Source of the DNA: an uncultured Bacteroidales bacterium
Lineage (GTDB): Bacteria > Bacteroidota > Bacteroidia > Bacteroidales > P3
Reading direction: 5' to 3'
DNA: 64,000 bases
Assembly: GCA_947165255.1 (NCBI GenBank)
Contig: CAMUZR010000006.1
Coordinates: forward strand, 78,995 to 142,994
Shown: positions 8,574-15,465 of the stretch, piece by piece
Layout: each line of letters opens with the position of its first letter
Numbering within the stretch: the stretch's first letter is position 1
Made by a program: the position numbers and the translations under genes
The notes under the pieces: generated by a model
Database searches by the model: none
Seen by the model: the letters and a program-made list of their open reading frames with translations, nothing else
Told to the model about the DNA's origin: nothing

Positions 8574-9833
8574 TTATTCTTTATGAGTGGATTTGACTAG
8601 TTTAATCAGTTCTGCCCAAACGGCAAAGGCCGTTCGCTCAATGGTCTGAGCGCGTCGGTCGCCAAAGTGCAACAGGCGTGTCACCACATTGCCGTCGGGA
8701 CCGGCAATGCCAATCCATACCGTCCCCACAGGACATTCGGGCGTTCCGCCCGTCGGGCCTGCCACTCCTGTGGTAGCCACGGCATAGTCGGCTCCCAGCC
8801 TTCTGCGCACTCCCTCAGCCATCTCGCGCACCGTTTCTTCGCTCACGGCCGTATGCTGCTCCAAGGTTTCGTGCTTCACGCCCAGGGCACATTCTTTCAC
8901 CTCGTTGCAGTACGATACTACGCCTCCGCGGAAGTATTCCGATGCCCCCGCCATGGCGGTCAGCTGCTGTGCCAGAGTGCCGCCGGTGCAACTCTCGGCT
9001 GTGGCCAGGGTCAAGTGGTATTTCTTGAAGGTATAGGCTACCAACTCGGGTAGCGACTCCATATCTTCGCCCACAATATATTGTCCCGCTAAGGAGTAGA
9101 GGCCGCTCACTGCCTCGGTCACCTGCTGCTGCAACAGTGGGCGGTCGTCGTGCCTGCCGTGGGCAGTAAGGCGCAGTTTCACCATGCCCGCCTGAGGCAG
9201 GTAGGCCAGCTTTATGTTCTTGGGCAAAGCCGTTTCCCACGGTTCTATCAAGTCGCTCAGGAAACTCTCGCCAATGCCCTGCACTAGTATGTTCTTGATG
9301 ACAATCTGGTCCGTGCGGAAATGCCGTACCAGTCGCGGCACCACTTCGGTTGCCATCAGGTTCTCCATTTCAAACGGTACCCCTGGCAAAGACACCACAA
9401 CCTTCCCTCCCTGCTCAAACCACATGCAGGGAGCCGTCCCCAGAACATTGTTAATCATGGTGCAGCAGCGTGGTACCCATGCCTGCCCGCGGTTGATGGG
9501 GGTGAGTTCGTAGCCGCGAGCGGAGAAAATGCGCTTGACGTTGGCCAGCGCTTCCTCGTTTTCATATAGTTCGCTGCCGAAAAACTGGCAGAGACATTTC
9601 TTCGTTATGTCGTCCTTAGTGGGTCCTAGGCCACCGGTCATTAGCACTGTGTCGCTGCGCTGCAGGCAGTGGGCTAGGTAGTGATTGATATCTTCGGCAT
9701 TGTCGCCGATTACGTAAGTGCCGCAAACGTCAATTCCTGCCTGTGTCAGCAACTGGGCCATACGGCTGGCGTTGGTGTTGACGACTTGCCCAATCAGCAG
9801 CTCGTCGCCTATGTTCAAAATGGTTGCTTTCAT
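8574..9833 (-). CDS. cinA: CinA: nicotinamide-nucleotide amidohydrolase, CinA-type
   Basis: This is a two-domain cytosolic enzyme of 419 residues, the usual length. The N-terminal MoCF/COG1058 domain (about 1-170) shows NIGDELLIGQVVNTNA and MTGGLGPTKDD and is associated with ADP-ribose-type pyrophosphatase activity. The C-terminal CinA domain (about 255-410) shows LATAESCTGGTLAQQL, FRGGVVSYCN and TGVAGPTGG, the region linked to nicotinamide-mononucleotide deamidation in NAD recycling. It heads the minus-strand operon with the DUF486 protein, mannosidase and amidohydrolase. The -7 box lies only four bases before the ATG, so the message appears to start at or next to the start codon. Confidence 0.95.
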   Translation of the reverse strand: MKATILNIGDELLIGQVVNTNASRMAQLLTQAGIDVCGTYVIGDNAEDINHYLAHCLQRSDTVLMTGGLGPTKDDITKKCLCQFFGSELYENEEALANVKRIFSARGYELTPINRGQAWVPRCCTMINNVLGTAPCMWFEQGGKVVVSLPGVPFEMENLMATEVVPRLVRHFRTDQIVIKNILVQGIGESFLSDLIEPWETALPKNIKLAYLPQAGMVKLRLTAHGRHDDRPLLQQQVTEAVSGLYSLAGQYIVGEDMESLPELVAYTFKKYHLTLATAESCTGGTLAQQLTAMAGASEYFRGGVVSYCNEVKECALGVKHETLEQHTAVSEETVREMAEGVRRRLGADYAVATTGVAGPTGGTPECPVGTVWIGIAGPDGNVVTRLLHFGDRRAQTIERTAFAVWAELIKLVKSTHKE

Positions 9834-9837
9834 GCTG

Positions 9838-9845
9838 CAAAAATA
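9838..9845 (-). promoter_or_regulatory. -7 box of cinA promoter, implying a leaderless mRNA
   Basis: The minus strand reads TATTTTTG then CAGC then ATG. Because Bacteroidota transcription starts a few bases after TTTG, the transcript should begin at or beside the cinA start codon. Confidence 0.6.
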
Positions 9846-9980
9846 CTACTTTTTTTCGACATAGAGAAAAACCAAGACCAACTCCAGAATTCAGACCCCT
9901 CCAATACCACTCCCAAGAATTACTGTTTTGTTTTTTTCTCTTTTATAGTTGTCGTTTTTTGCGCCTCTTTTTGCGAGAAT

Positions 9981-10109
9981 GAATTATGTTTTATTGGTGT
10001 TGTTCTAGTTCATGACTATGCCGACATCAACCCCTCTGTGTTGTGGCAGACTTTGAATGAAGATTTGGAGTCTTTAAAAGCACAATTACTATCATACATA
10101 AATGAATAA
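9981..10109 (+). pseudogene. C-terminal remnant of a HepT-like (DUF86) toxin
   Basis: The last 43 codons of an open stretch end in FIGVVLVHDYADINPSVL and WQTLNEDLESLKAQL. This matches the end of HepT/DUF86 ribonuclease toxins: a MRNxLVHDY-like active-site region, then D-I-N/D, then W..I..DLP.LK.Q. The rest of the toxin and its nucleotidyltransferase partner are missing, and the upstream part of the frame is only the reverse strand of cinA. I read it as the scar of a lost HepT-MntA-type module. The call rests on motif recall. Confidence 0.45.
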
Positions 10110-10154
10110 ATGACATAAGAATCTGAGCTAACCGCTCATTTCTTCACCCCAATT

Positions 10155-10187
10155 CCTGCTGGTTTTTTGGCTGGCAGGATTTTTTTC
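10155..10187 (+). terminator. Hairpin terminator before the antitoxin gene
   Basis: An 8-pair stem (10155-10162 with 10171-10178) is followed directly by ATTTTTTTC, a classical intrinsic terminator shape. It would stop reading from the HepT-like remnant. Confidence 0.6.
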
Positions 10188-10209
10188 TTTCTATTTCGGG
10201 AAAAAGTTG

Positions 10210-10217
10210 TATTTTTG
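10210..10217 (+). promoter_or_regulatory. -7 box of the toxin-antitoxin promoter
   Basis: TATTTTTG, followed after about 19 bases by the antitoxin ATG. An AAAGGAG ribosome-binding site precedes that ATG, which is unusually strong for Bacteroidota and decides the start. Confidence 0.65.
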
Positions 10218-10236
10218 CAAATTGAAAGGAGTTTTT

Positions 10237-10413
10237 ATGGATACTATAGAATGTGCGAAAAATCCTATCGCAAAAGTGTCGATTCATGCGCCGTCACCGT
10301 CACGTGATGCAAATGAAAAGATGACAAAAACGCCAGATAGTGAACTGATGACGGTGGAGGAATACTTCGGCATATTAAGAAAGAGGGTGAACGAGTACTA
10401 TGACAACCTATAA
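10237..10413 (+). CDS. Antitoxin of a type II toxin-antitoxin pair
   Basis: The protein has 58 residues. I choose the ATG at 10237 because an AAAGGAG motif sits at the right distance and because the longer reading starts inside the -7 promoter box. The C-terminal half, LMTVEEYFGILRKRVNEYYDNL, is an acidic-basic helix like the toxin-neutralising tails of small antitoxins. The N terminus has no DNA-binding motif I recognise. Its end overlaps the next gene's start by 14 bases, the usual coupling in these modules. The antitoxin call depends mainly on the partner downstream. Confidence 0.72.
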   Translation: MDTIECAKNPIAKVSIHAPSPSRDANEKMTKTPDSELMTVEEYFGILRKRVNEYYDNL

Positions 10414-10708
10414 GGTTAGAATACATCGCATGGCAGTGCTCGATATGGACGCACTGTATGAATTTCTAACAACGGTCATGTCAAAAGAAGGGGCAAATCG
10501 TTATATTGATGCAATGATAGCCGAGGTCAATTCTCTCTCAATCTTTGCTGACCTATATCGCCCGAGTCGATATGCCGACATCCGCTGTTACCATCCAAGA
10601 GCTTGCCGCATGGTATCTCATAATAAACGGTGGGTATATGTTTTCCATATAGAAACGGATATGGTCATCGTTGACCGCATTCTTCCTTCAAAAATGATAA
10701 CGAAATAA
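10400..10708 (+). CDS. RelE/ParE-family toxin
   Basis: This 102-residue protein has the RelE/ParE layout: an N-terminal strand (TYKVRIHRMAVLDMDALYEFL), two helices, the RPSRYADIRCYHPRACRMV strand pair, and a closing WVYVFHIETDMVIVDRILPSK. The basic C-terminal strands are those that carry catalytic or target-binding residues in the superfamily. Whether it cleaves mRNA on ribosomes (RelE-like) or poisons gyrase (ParE-like) cannot be told from the sequence. It overlaps its antitoxin gene and lies in an AT-rich island with other mobile or defence-type genes. Confidence 0.83.
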   Translation: MTTYKVRIHRMAVLDMDALYEFLTTVMSKEGANRYIDAMIAEVNSLSIFADLYRPSRYADIRCYHPRACRMVSHNKRWVYVFHIETDMVIVDRILPSKMITK

Positions 10709-10774
10709 TCATTTTAAACATAACTGAGCATAGCACTTACCTAATATGCTAAGTGTCTATCTTTTGGCTCTATT

Positions 10775-10810
10775 CCCTGCTGGTTTATGCTGGCGGGGAT
10801 TTCTTTTTCT
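10775..10810 (+). terminator. Hairpin terminator after the toxin gene
   Basis: A 9-pair stem (with wobble pairs) is followed by ATTTCTTTTTCTT. It sits 66 bases after the toxin stop. Confidence 0.6.
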
Positions 10811-10831
10811 TGTTATGTCGGGAAAAATGTG

Positions 10832-10839
10832 TATCTTTG
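10832..10839 (+). promoter_or_regulatory. -7 box of the dGTPase-like gene promoter
   Basis: TATCTTTG, giving an untranslated leader of roughly 88 bases before the ATG at 10933. The leader contains ACCCC and GGGGT segments that can pair. Confidence 0.55.
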
Positions 10840-10932
10840 CAACGTCAAACACCCCGAAGTCCGCAAGGGTGAGGGGTGGGCGACAGAATTAATTCGTTTT
10901 TACTGCATATAATCCTTTTATATAGTTTATTT

Positions 10933-12303
10933 ATGGAAACAAGATTTTTTGCCGCTAAAAGTGAGTTAACTGGGACAGATCGTTATTGCAGACACCCCGT
11001 TGATAAACGTGATGGGCGTTCGGATTTTGCAATAGATAGAGATAGAATTTTGTATTCAAAAGCATTCCGTCGTTTGAGTGACAAGACTCAGGTGTTTTTC
11101 TCAGATGAGATAAAAGATCTTCGGACGCGATTAACGCACACGTTAGAAGTCAACCAAATTGCTCAGACGATAGTCTCTTCTCTTAACCTTAACAATGACT
11201 TAACTGAAGCAATTGCTCTTGGTCATGATGTTGGTCATACTCCATTTGGTCACGTAGGAGAACGTACGCTTAATTTGATAATGAACAATTGCGAGCAGTT
11301 TGGAATACCAATTCAAGATACCAATTTAGGATTCAAACATAATTTACAATCACTTAGGGTGCTTTGTGATTTGGAGGGAGAATTAAACCTTTCAAAGTAC
11401 ACATTATGGGGTATTGCTAATCACTCGAAGATAGTTTATTCTCCGTGTAAGACACAGCATGGGTTATGCTACAAAATACACCATCCTTCGCTATGCCCTC
11501 GTAAGAGAAATTTATCTTGCAACTATTATAATACATATATAAATAGTATTGGTAATAATAATTATTGGTCAATAGAAGGTTTGGTCGTGGCTCTCGCTGA
11601 TGAAATAGCACAACGGCACCATGATATTGAGGATAGCATTCGGTTTAACATTCTCAAACGTGAAGTACTGCTTGATAAATTACAAATCTTTAATCATGTG
11701 TTTTCTGAATTGGATAAAGAGAACTATGAAACGCTAAAAGGAATGTCTGATAATTCTGATGTTCCAGATGATATGTTCCTTTCTCAGTTTTCTCGTTTAA
11801 TCGTAAAAGCGTATGTGTTTAATATTACTGAGGAGACAAAAAGACGTATAGTGGCAAAGGGGGACGAACTACATATTAATTCATTTCAGGATTTTCAAGA
11901 TCTTAAATCAGAGATTCCTTATGAAGACGCGAAAAGTCTTGTCGGTTTCTCTAATGAATTTGCTAGTATTGATGAGGAGTTCCATTCTTTCTTAAAATCT
12001 TCAATATTAAACTCTTATGGAGCTCAGATGATGGATGGTAAAGGTGCGTACATAGTACGAAAGTTATTTGAGGCATATTTGTCAAATCCCACGCAGTTAC
12101 CGGATGATGAGATTAGAAGATTTTATAAAACCATTCACACTACAGGTGGAACAATGGGGCAAATGAGGGGAACAATAAATCGCTATAGGAATACCGGACC
12201 GAGAAGAAATCATCTAATGCGGGTAATTGCTGATTATATAGCGAGTATGACTGATGCATATGCGTATGACCAATATAATCTGTTATATGGAACAATGGTA
12301 TAA
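10933..12303 (+). CDS. dgt: dGTPase-like HD-domain dNTP triphosphohydrolase
   Basis: I start at METRFFAAKSE (10933), since the longer reading adds an unrelated hydrophobic stretch and runs into the leader. The 457 residues show the Dgt-type order: FRRLSDKTQVF (about 45), the first metal His in RLTHTLEV (His69), the HD pair in GHDVGHTPFGH (His98-Asp99), and a terminal DYIASMTDAYA. Enzymes of this family split dNTPs into nucleoside and tripolyphosphate; some restrict phage by draining dNTPs. Between about residues 170 and 205 there is a Cys- and Asn-rich insert with four Cys. Codon use is far more AT-rich than in flanking genes, which points to recent acquisition. The dGTPase family is clear; a defence role is inferred from context. 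Confidence 0.88.
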   Translation: METRFFAAKSELTGTDRYCRHPVDKRDGRSDFAIDRDRILYSKAFRRLSDKTQVFFSDEIKDLRTRLTHTLEVNQIAQTIVSSLNLNNDLTEAIALGHDVGHTPFGHVGERTLNLIMNNCEQFGIPIQDTNLGFKHNLQSLRVLCDLEGELNLSKYTLWGIANHSKIVYSPCKTQHGLCYKIHHPSLCPRKRNLSCNYYNTYINSIGNNNYWSIEGLVVALADEIAQRHHDIEDSIRFNILKREVLLDKLQIFNHVFSELDKENYETLKGMSDNSDVPDDMFLSQFSRLIVKAYVFNITEETKRRIVAKGDELHINSFQDFQDLKSEIPYEDAKSLVGFSNEFASIDEEFHSFLKSSILNSYGAQMMDGKGAYIVRKLFEAYLSNPTQLPDDEIRRFYKTIHTTGGTMGQMRGTINRYRNTGPRRNHLMRVIADYIASMTDAYAYDQYNLLYGTMV

Positions 12304-12389
12304 GGAACAGAGGTATAAATAGTACTGCGCCCAACATATATTTTCACTCCATGTTTTTTGCGTGAGGTGAATTTATAGAAACAAGAGCG

Positions 12390-12599
12390 ATGTTCAACGC
12401 CAATATTAATCAGCGCATTGGTATGATAGTTGTGGAGGGTGCTGAGGGCAACCCTGTGTATCTATACGACGTAGTCGGGCGGTTGCTGGCCACCAGACGT
12501 GAGACGGTGCAGGAGGTGTTGCTCGACGTGCCCGCCTCGGGTGCCTATCTCGTGAAGATAGGCGACGCTCCGGCAAGGAGGATTGTAGTGAGAAGATAA
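12390..12599 (+). pseudogene. Orphan T9SS type A sorting-domain fragment
   Basis: The 69 codons match the end of a T9SS cargo protein: VYLYDVVGRLLA, then VPASGAYLVKIGD and a basic RRIVVRR terminus. That is the C-terminal sorting domain that directs proteins through PorU/PorV. No signal peptide or passenger precedes it, and base composition shifts sharply from AT-rich to GC-rich at about 12.4 kb. I read it as the 3' stump of a cargo gene whose front was removed when the AT-rich island arrived. A perfect hairpin terminator follows its stop codon. Confidence 0.7.
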
Positions 12600-12620
12600 G
12601 TTTATTGAGTAATAAAACTC

Positions 12621-12662
12621 CAACCCGCCTTTGAGCAAGACCCAAAGGCGGGTTGTTTCTTC
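12621..12662 (+). terminator. Perfect 12-base hairpin terminator
   Basis: CAACCCGCCTTT (12621-12632) pairs perfectly with 12644-12655 and is followed by TTTCTTC. It ends the sorting-domain remnant and may also serve the convergent AAA ATPase gene. Confidence 0.85.
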
Positions 12663-12680
12663 ACCCACTTTACGATATGG

Positions 12681-13796
12681 CTATCTCAGCATCCACAGTC
12701 GGAATACAGGATCGGCAAACCGAACGCTCTTCCCATCCTTCTCTATCAGTTCCTTTTTAATGAGCGTTTCTTGTATCCTGCTGATGTTCGACTTGGAACC
12801 CAGATTGTATTTTTTAAGAACCTCTGCTGAGGTGAAGTCGTCCGTCTCACCTGCAGCCATTGCTTTCAAGAAATTGAGTTGATATTGCGACAGTCCTTCC
12901 GTCTGTTGGATGAACAAAAGCGAGTTTTGGTCGATTAAGTCATTTACAGCTGTGTCTATTGCTCCATCGCTGACCTCCGTGTCGCTACAAAGCATCACAT
13001 TCCAGGCTAATTGTTGAACATACGATGATTGGTTTTCTACGGTATCACAGATTCTTGCCACTTGGTCAACGGTTATCTTTTGCCCTTTTTCCTCAAACTT
13101 CCTAATAATAAACGGAGTCCAGTCGGCGGTGGGTATGGGCTGTAGAAAGAGAATGTCACCAAATTGATAGAAAGGCATTCGCTTGTTTTGGAATAGGTCT
13201 GCCAGCATGTGTTTCTTGCTTCCGAATAAACAATAGGAACAATTCTGCTGCAACTGCCATACACCACGTATGCGTTTCTGTAGTGCTATCGAATCTGTGA
13301 ATGAGCCAATTTGCTGAAATTCATCAATACACACTACAATGTGCTTCCCAATCTTCTGTGCCAGTTTCTCAGGCAGTTGAAGAATCTCCTCAGGTGAATA
13401 GTCTCTGGGGGTGATACCCAACGACACAGACATTTCGTTTCCAGGGTCAGGACCAAATGATATTTTCGGTGTCAAACGGGTCAGGAACTCTTTGATATTC
13501 TGCAATAGCAACTCTCCTTTGTTGGATGTCTGCTTCAGGAGTGCCGACACTAGTTTGTTATAGAATTCGTATTCTGTGCGGCAATCGTAGATGTCTAGGT
13601 ATACAACGGCAACGATAGAGGTGTCAACTTTAGTAATGACATGCCTCACCAACGAGGTTTTTCCCATTCTACGAGGTGAGATTAATATCACATTTTGACC
13701 GTTTTCAAAGTTGCGTATCAAGCGCCGACTTTCGTCTACTCTGTCTGTAAAATTCTCACCATCAACGGCTACACCGTACACAAAAGACTTCTTCAT
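12681..13796 (-). CDS. AAA ATPase of the archaeal-type/STAND-like family with C-terminal winged helix
   Basis: The 371 residues open with VDGENFTDRVDESRRL, followed by Walker A in ISPRRMGKTS (about residue 40), Walker B in VVCIDEFQQIG (about 155) and a sensor region GSKKHMLADLF. The end (about 300-371) is a winged helix with SNISRIQETLIKKELI and a FADPVFRLWML tail, the usual end of ATPases in Pfam family PF01637. These proteins are common in Bacteroidota as solitary genes and their cellular job is not established; regulation or DNA-linked signalling is a guess. It is transcribed from its own promoter, next to the AT-rich island. Confidence 0.85.
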   Translation of the reverse strand: MKKSFVYGVAVDGENFTDRVDESRRLIRNFENGQNVILISPRRMGKTSLVRHVITKVDTSIVAVVYLDIYDCRTEYEFYNKLVSALLKQTSNKGELLLQNIKEFLTRLTPKISFGPDPGNEMSVSLGITPRDYSPEEILQLPEKLAQKIGKHIVVCIDEFQQIGSFTDSIALQKRIRGVWQLQQNCSYCLFGSKKHMLADLFQNKRMPFYQFGDILFLQPIPTADWTPFIIRKFEEKGQKITVDQVARICDTVENQSSYVQQLAWNVMLCSDTEVSDGAIDTAVNDLIDQNSLLFIQQTEGLSQYQLNFLKAMAAGETDDFTSAEVLKKYNLGSKSNISRIQETLIKKELIEKDGKSVRFADPVFRLWMLR

Positions 13797-13824
13797 GATA
13801 GGTAAAACTTGTTAATTCCGATTG

Positions 13825-13832
13825 CAAAAATA
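13825..13832 (-). promoter_or_regulatory. -7 box of the AAA ATPase promoter
   Basis: The minus strand reads TATTTTTG, 29 bases before the ATG. An inverted AAAGTTGTGGACCACAAAG-type sequence just upstream (about 13853-13883) is a possible binding site. Confidence 0.55.
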
Positions 13833-13964
13833 CGATTTTTTTTCGAAAGTTCACAAAGTTGTGGACCACAAAGTTGTGAACTTTGGTTGTGATAGTGTTC
13901 TAAAATATTTATTTATAGATTAATAAATTCGAGAAAATGGTGATTGAAAGGCCGTCTTTCAGGG

Positions 13965-14249
13965 TTATTTTTTCCCGTATCTTTCTTTGAAATAGGCGTT
14001 CTCTTTCTCGCGGTGGCGGCTCCAGCGCAATTGCAGACGGGCGCAGACGAGGGCGATGAGGGCACTCAATACGATGTGAAGCGGTATCTCCCACCACACG
14101 AACGACTTGGTGAAGAAAATGCTGACGCCACAATCAAGCACAGAAAAGATGATCAGAAGGATAAAAAAATCTAAGGAATAGTTATTGAAATTCTTTTCCT
14201 TGTTCTTAAATAGCAGCATACGGCCTTCTTCTTCGATTTGTTTGTCCAC
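13965..14249 (-). CDS. Small two-helix membrane protein, unknown
   Basis: The 94 residues comprise a basic N terminus, a first hydrophobic helix (DFFILLIIFSVLDCGVSIFF), a second (IPLHIVLSALIALVCARL) and a strongly basic end with RWSRHREKENAYFKERYGKK. The start is a GTG at 14249; an in-frame ATG ten codons later (14219) is an alternative. No family recognised. Upstream is a gene-poor AT-rich stretch with a run of nine G residues near 14270. Confidence 0.5.
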   Translation of the reverse strand: MDKQIEEEGRMLLFKNKEKNFNNYSLDFFILLIIFSVLDCGVSIFFTKSFVWWEIPLHIVLSALIALVCARLQLRWSRHREKENAYFKERYGKK

Positions 14250-14546
14250 AGTAATAATATGTTTAAATGGGGGGGGGATGTTAATTCTTTTTTTTATAAT
14301 AACTTAAGAATGCTGTTATTATTGTGTTAGATTCTTTAAACCCAAATTGATCATTAGGGTTTACAGAACCCACCTAAAAAAGATTAATCAAGGTGGGTGG
14401 AGAATAGCAATTTAAGTGATTCATGATGACGCGGCAATTTTTATTAGTAGTTGATATATAGTCACTTGTGCTTTTGTTGGATGTTTTTGTTTGCACAATT
14501 GGGTGGAAATTCGTATTTTTGCAAATTCAAAATGTAGCTATTTGAC
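14250..14546. other. Intergenic stretch with no gene seen
   Basis: AT-rich DNA between the small membrane protein and nadC. It holds a G9 run and the nadC promoter at its right end; nothing else is recognisable. Confidence 0.6.
14514..14521 (+). promoter_or_regulatory. -7 box of the nadC promoter
   Basis: TATTTTTG followed by CAAATTC, 25 bases before the first ATG. Confidence 0.6.
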
Positions 14547-15416
14547 ATGATGAATGACATCCCGAATTTAGACGAATTGATTCGCATGGCGCTGCTTGAA
14601 GACGTGGGCGACGGCGACCATAGTACATTGGCCTGTATTCCCCCTTCAGCCACAGCATCGGCCAAGATGGTGGCCAAGCAGGACGGCATCCTCTGCGGTA
14701 TGGAGGTAGGGCAGCGCGTTTTCCAGTTTGTCAATGACGATTACTACCACAGCCTGCTGCCCATCAGGGTTACTCCTTTCAAGGAAGACGGCCAAGAAGT
14801 GCGGAAAGGCGACATCCTCATGACTGTGGAGGGCTCTTCGGGGGTCATCCTCACGGCCGAACGCACGGCGCTGAATTTCATGCAGCGCATGAGCGGCATT
14901 GCCACCCAGACCCATAAGATGGTGCAGATGCTGAACGGCCTTCACACCCAATTGTTGGACACACGCAAGACGACGCCCAACATGCGTCTGCTGGAGAAAT
15001 ATGCTGTCAAGTGCGGAGGAGGTACCAATCACCGTATCGGCCTCTACGACATGATTATGCTTAAGGACAACCACATTGATTTTGCCGGAGGCATCGAGGC
15101 GGCCATCGACCGCACCCATGCTTACCTTGAAGAGAAAGGCAAAAAGCTGAAGATAGAGATTGAGGTGCGCGACCTAGACGAGTTGCAGCGTGTGCTGGAT
15201 CACGGAGGCGTGGATCGTATTATGTTGGACAACTTTGACGTGGATACCCTCCGCGAGGCAGTCAAACGCATTGGCGGCCGCTATGAGACTGAGGCTAGCG
15301 GCGGCATTACCGAAGCCACCCTGCGCCCTTATGCCCAGACAGGCGTGGACTTTATTTCCGTGGGCGCGCTGACCCACCATATCAAAAGCTTGGATATTTC
15401 GTTGGTGAAGAATTAG
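14547..15416 (+). CDS. nadC: NadC: quinolinate phosphoribosyltransferase (decarboxylating)
   Basis: NadC converts quinolinate and PRPP into nicotinate mononucleotide in the cytosol, the entry of de novo synthesis into the NAD pathway. The 289 residues are full length. Motifs include LLEDVGDGDHST at the N terminus, ERTALNFMQRMSGIAT, the PRPP/quinolinate-binding LDTRKTTPNMRLLEKYAV, GGGTNHR, and EASGGIT near the end. Two adjacent ATG codons open the gene, so the protein may start at 14547 or 14550. It is followed at 49 bases by a YihY-type gene, then by RNA-modification genes on the same strand. Confidence 0.96.
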   Translation: MMNDIPNLDELIRMALLEDVGDGDHSTLACIPPSATASAKMVAKQDGILCGMEVGQRVFQFVNDDYYHSLLPIRVTPFKEDGQEVRKGDILMTVEGSSGVILTAERTALNFMQRMSGIATQTHKMVQMLNGLHTQLLDTRKTTPNMRLLEKYAVKCGGGTNHRIGLYDMIMLKDNHIDFAGGIEAAIDRTHAYLEEKGKKLKIEIEVRDLDELQRVLDHGGVDRIMLDNFDVDTLREAVKRIGGRYETEASGGITEATLRPYAQTGVDFISVGALTHHIKSLDISLVKN

Positions 15417-15465
15417 TGGTTGTTTCGGCAGCACTCAGAATATAGGATTCGGAATTACTACGAAG

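Larger units (their letters stand above)
10151..10220 (+). repeat. Terminator-promoter cassette, copy A
   Basis: This 70-base block has a near-copy at 10772-10842. Shared parts are CCTGCTGGTTT, GCTGGC(A/G)GG, a T-rich run, TCGGGAAAAA and a final TAT(T/C)TTTGCAA. The first half is a hairpin and the second half a promoter. The two copies bracket the toxin-antitoxin pair. Confidence 0.55.
10772..10842 (+). repeat. Terminator-promoter cassette, copy B
   Basis: This is a near-copy of 10151-10220 containing a 9-pair hairpin (10775-10783 with 10790-10798), a T-rich run, TCGGGAAAAA and TATCTTTGCAA. It ends the toxin transcript and starts the next gene. Confidence 0.55.

Noticed and set aside
9681..10109. 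142-codon plus-strand frame read as one protein
   Set aside because: Its first half is antisense to cinA; only the last 40 or so codons carry HepT-like sequence, so it was kept as a remnant only.
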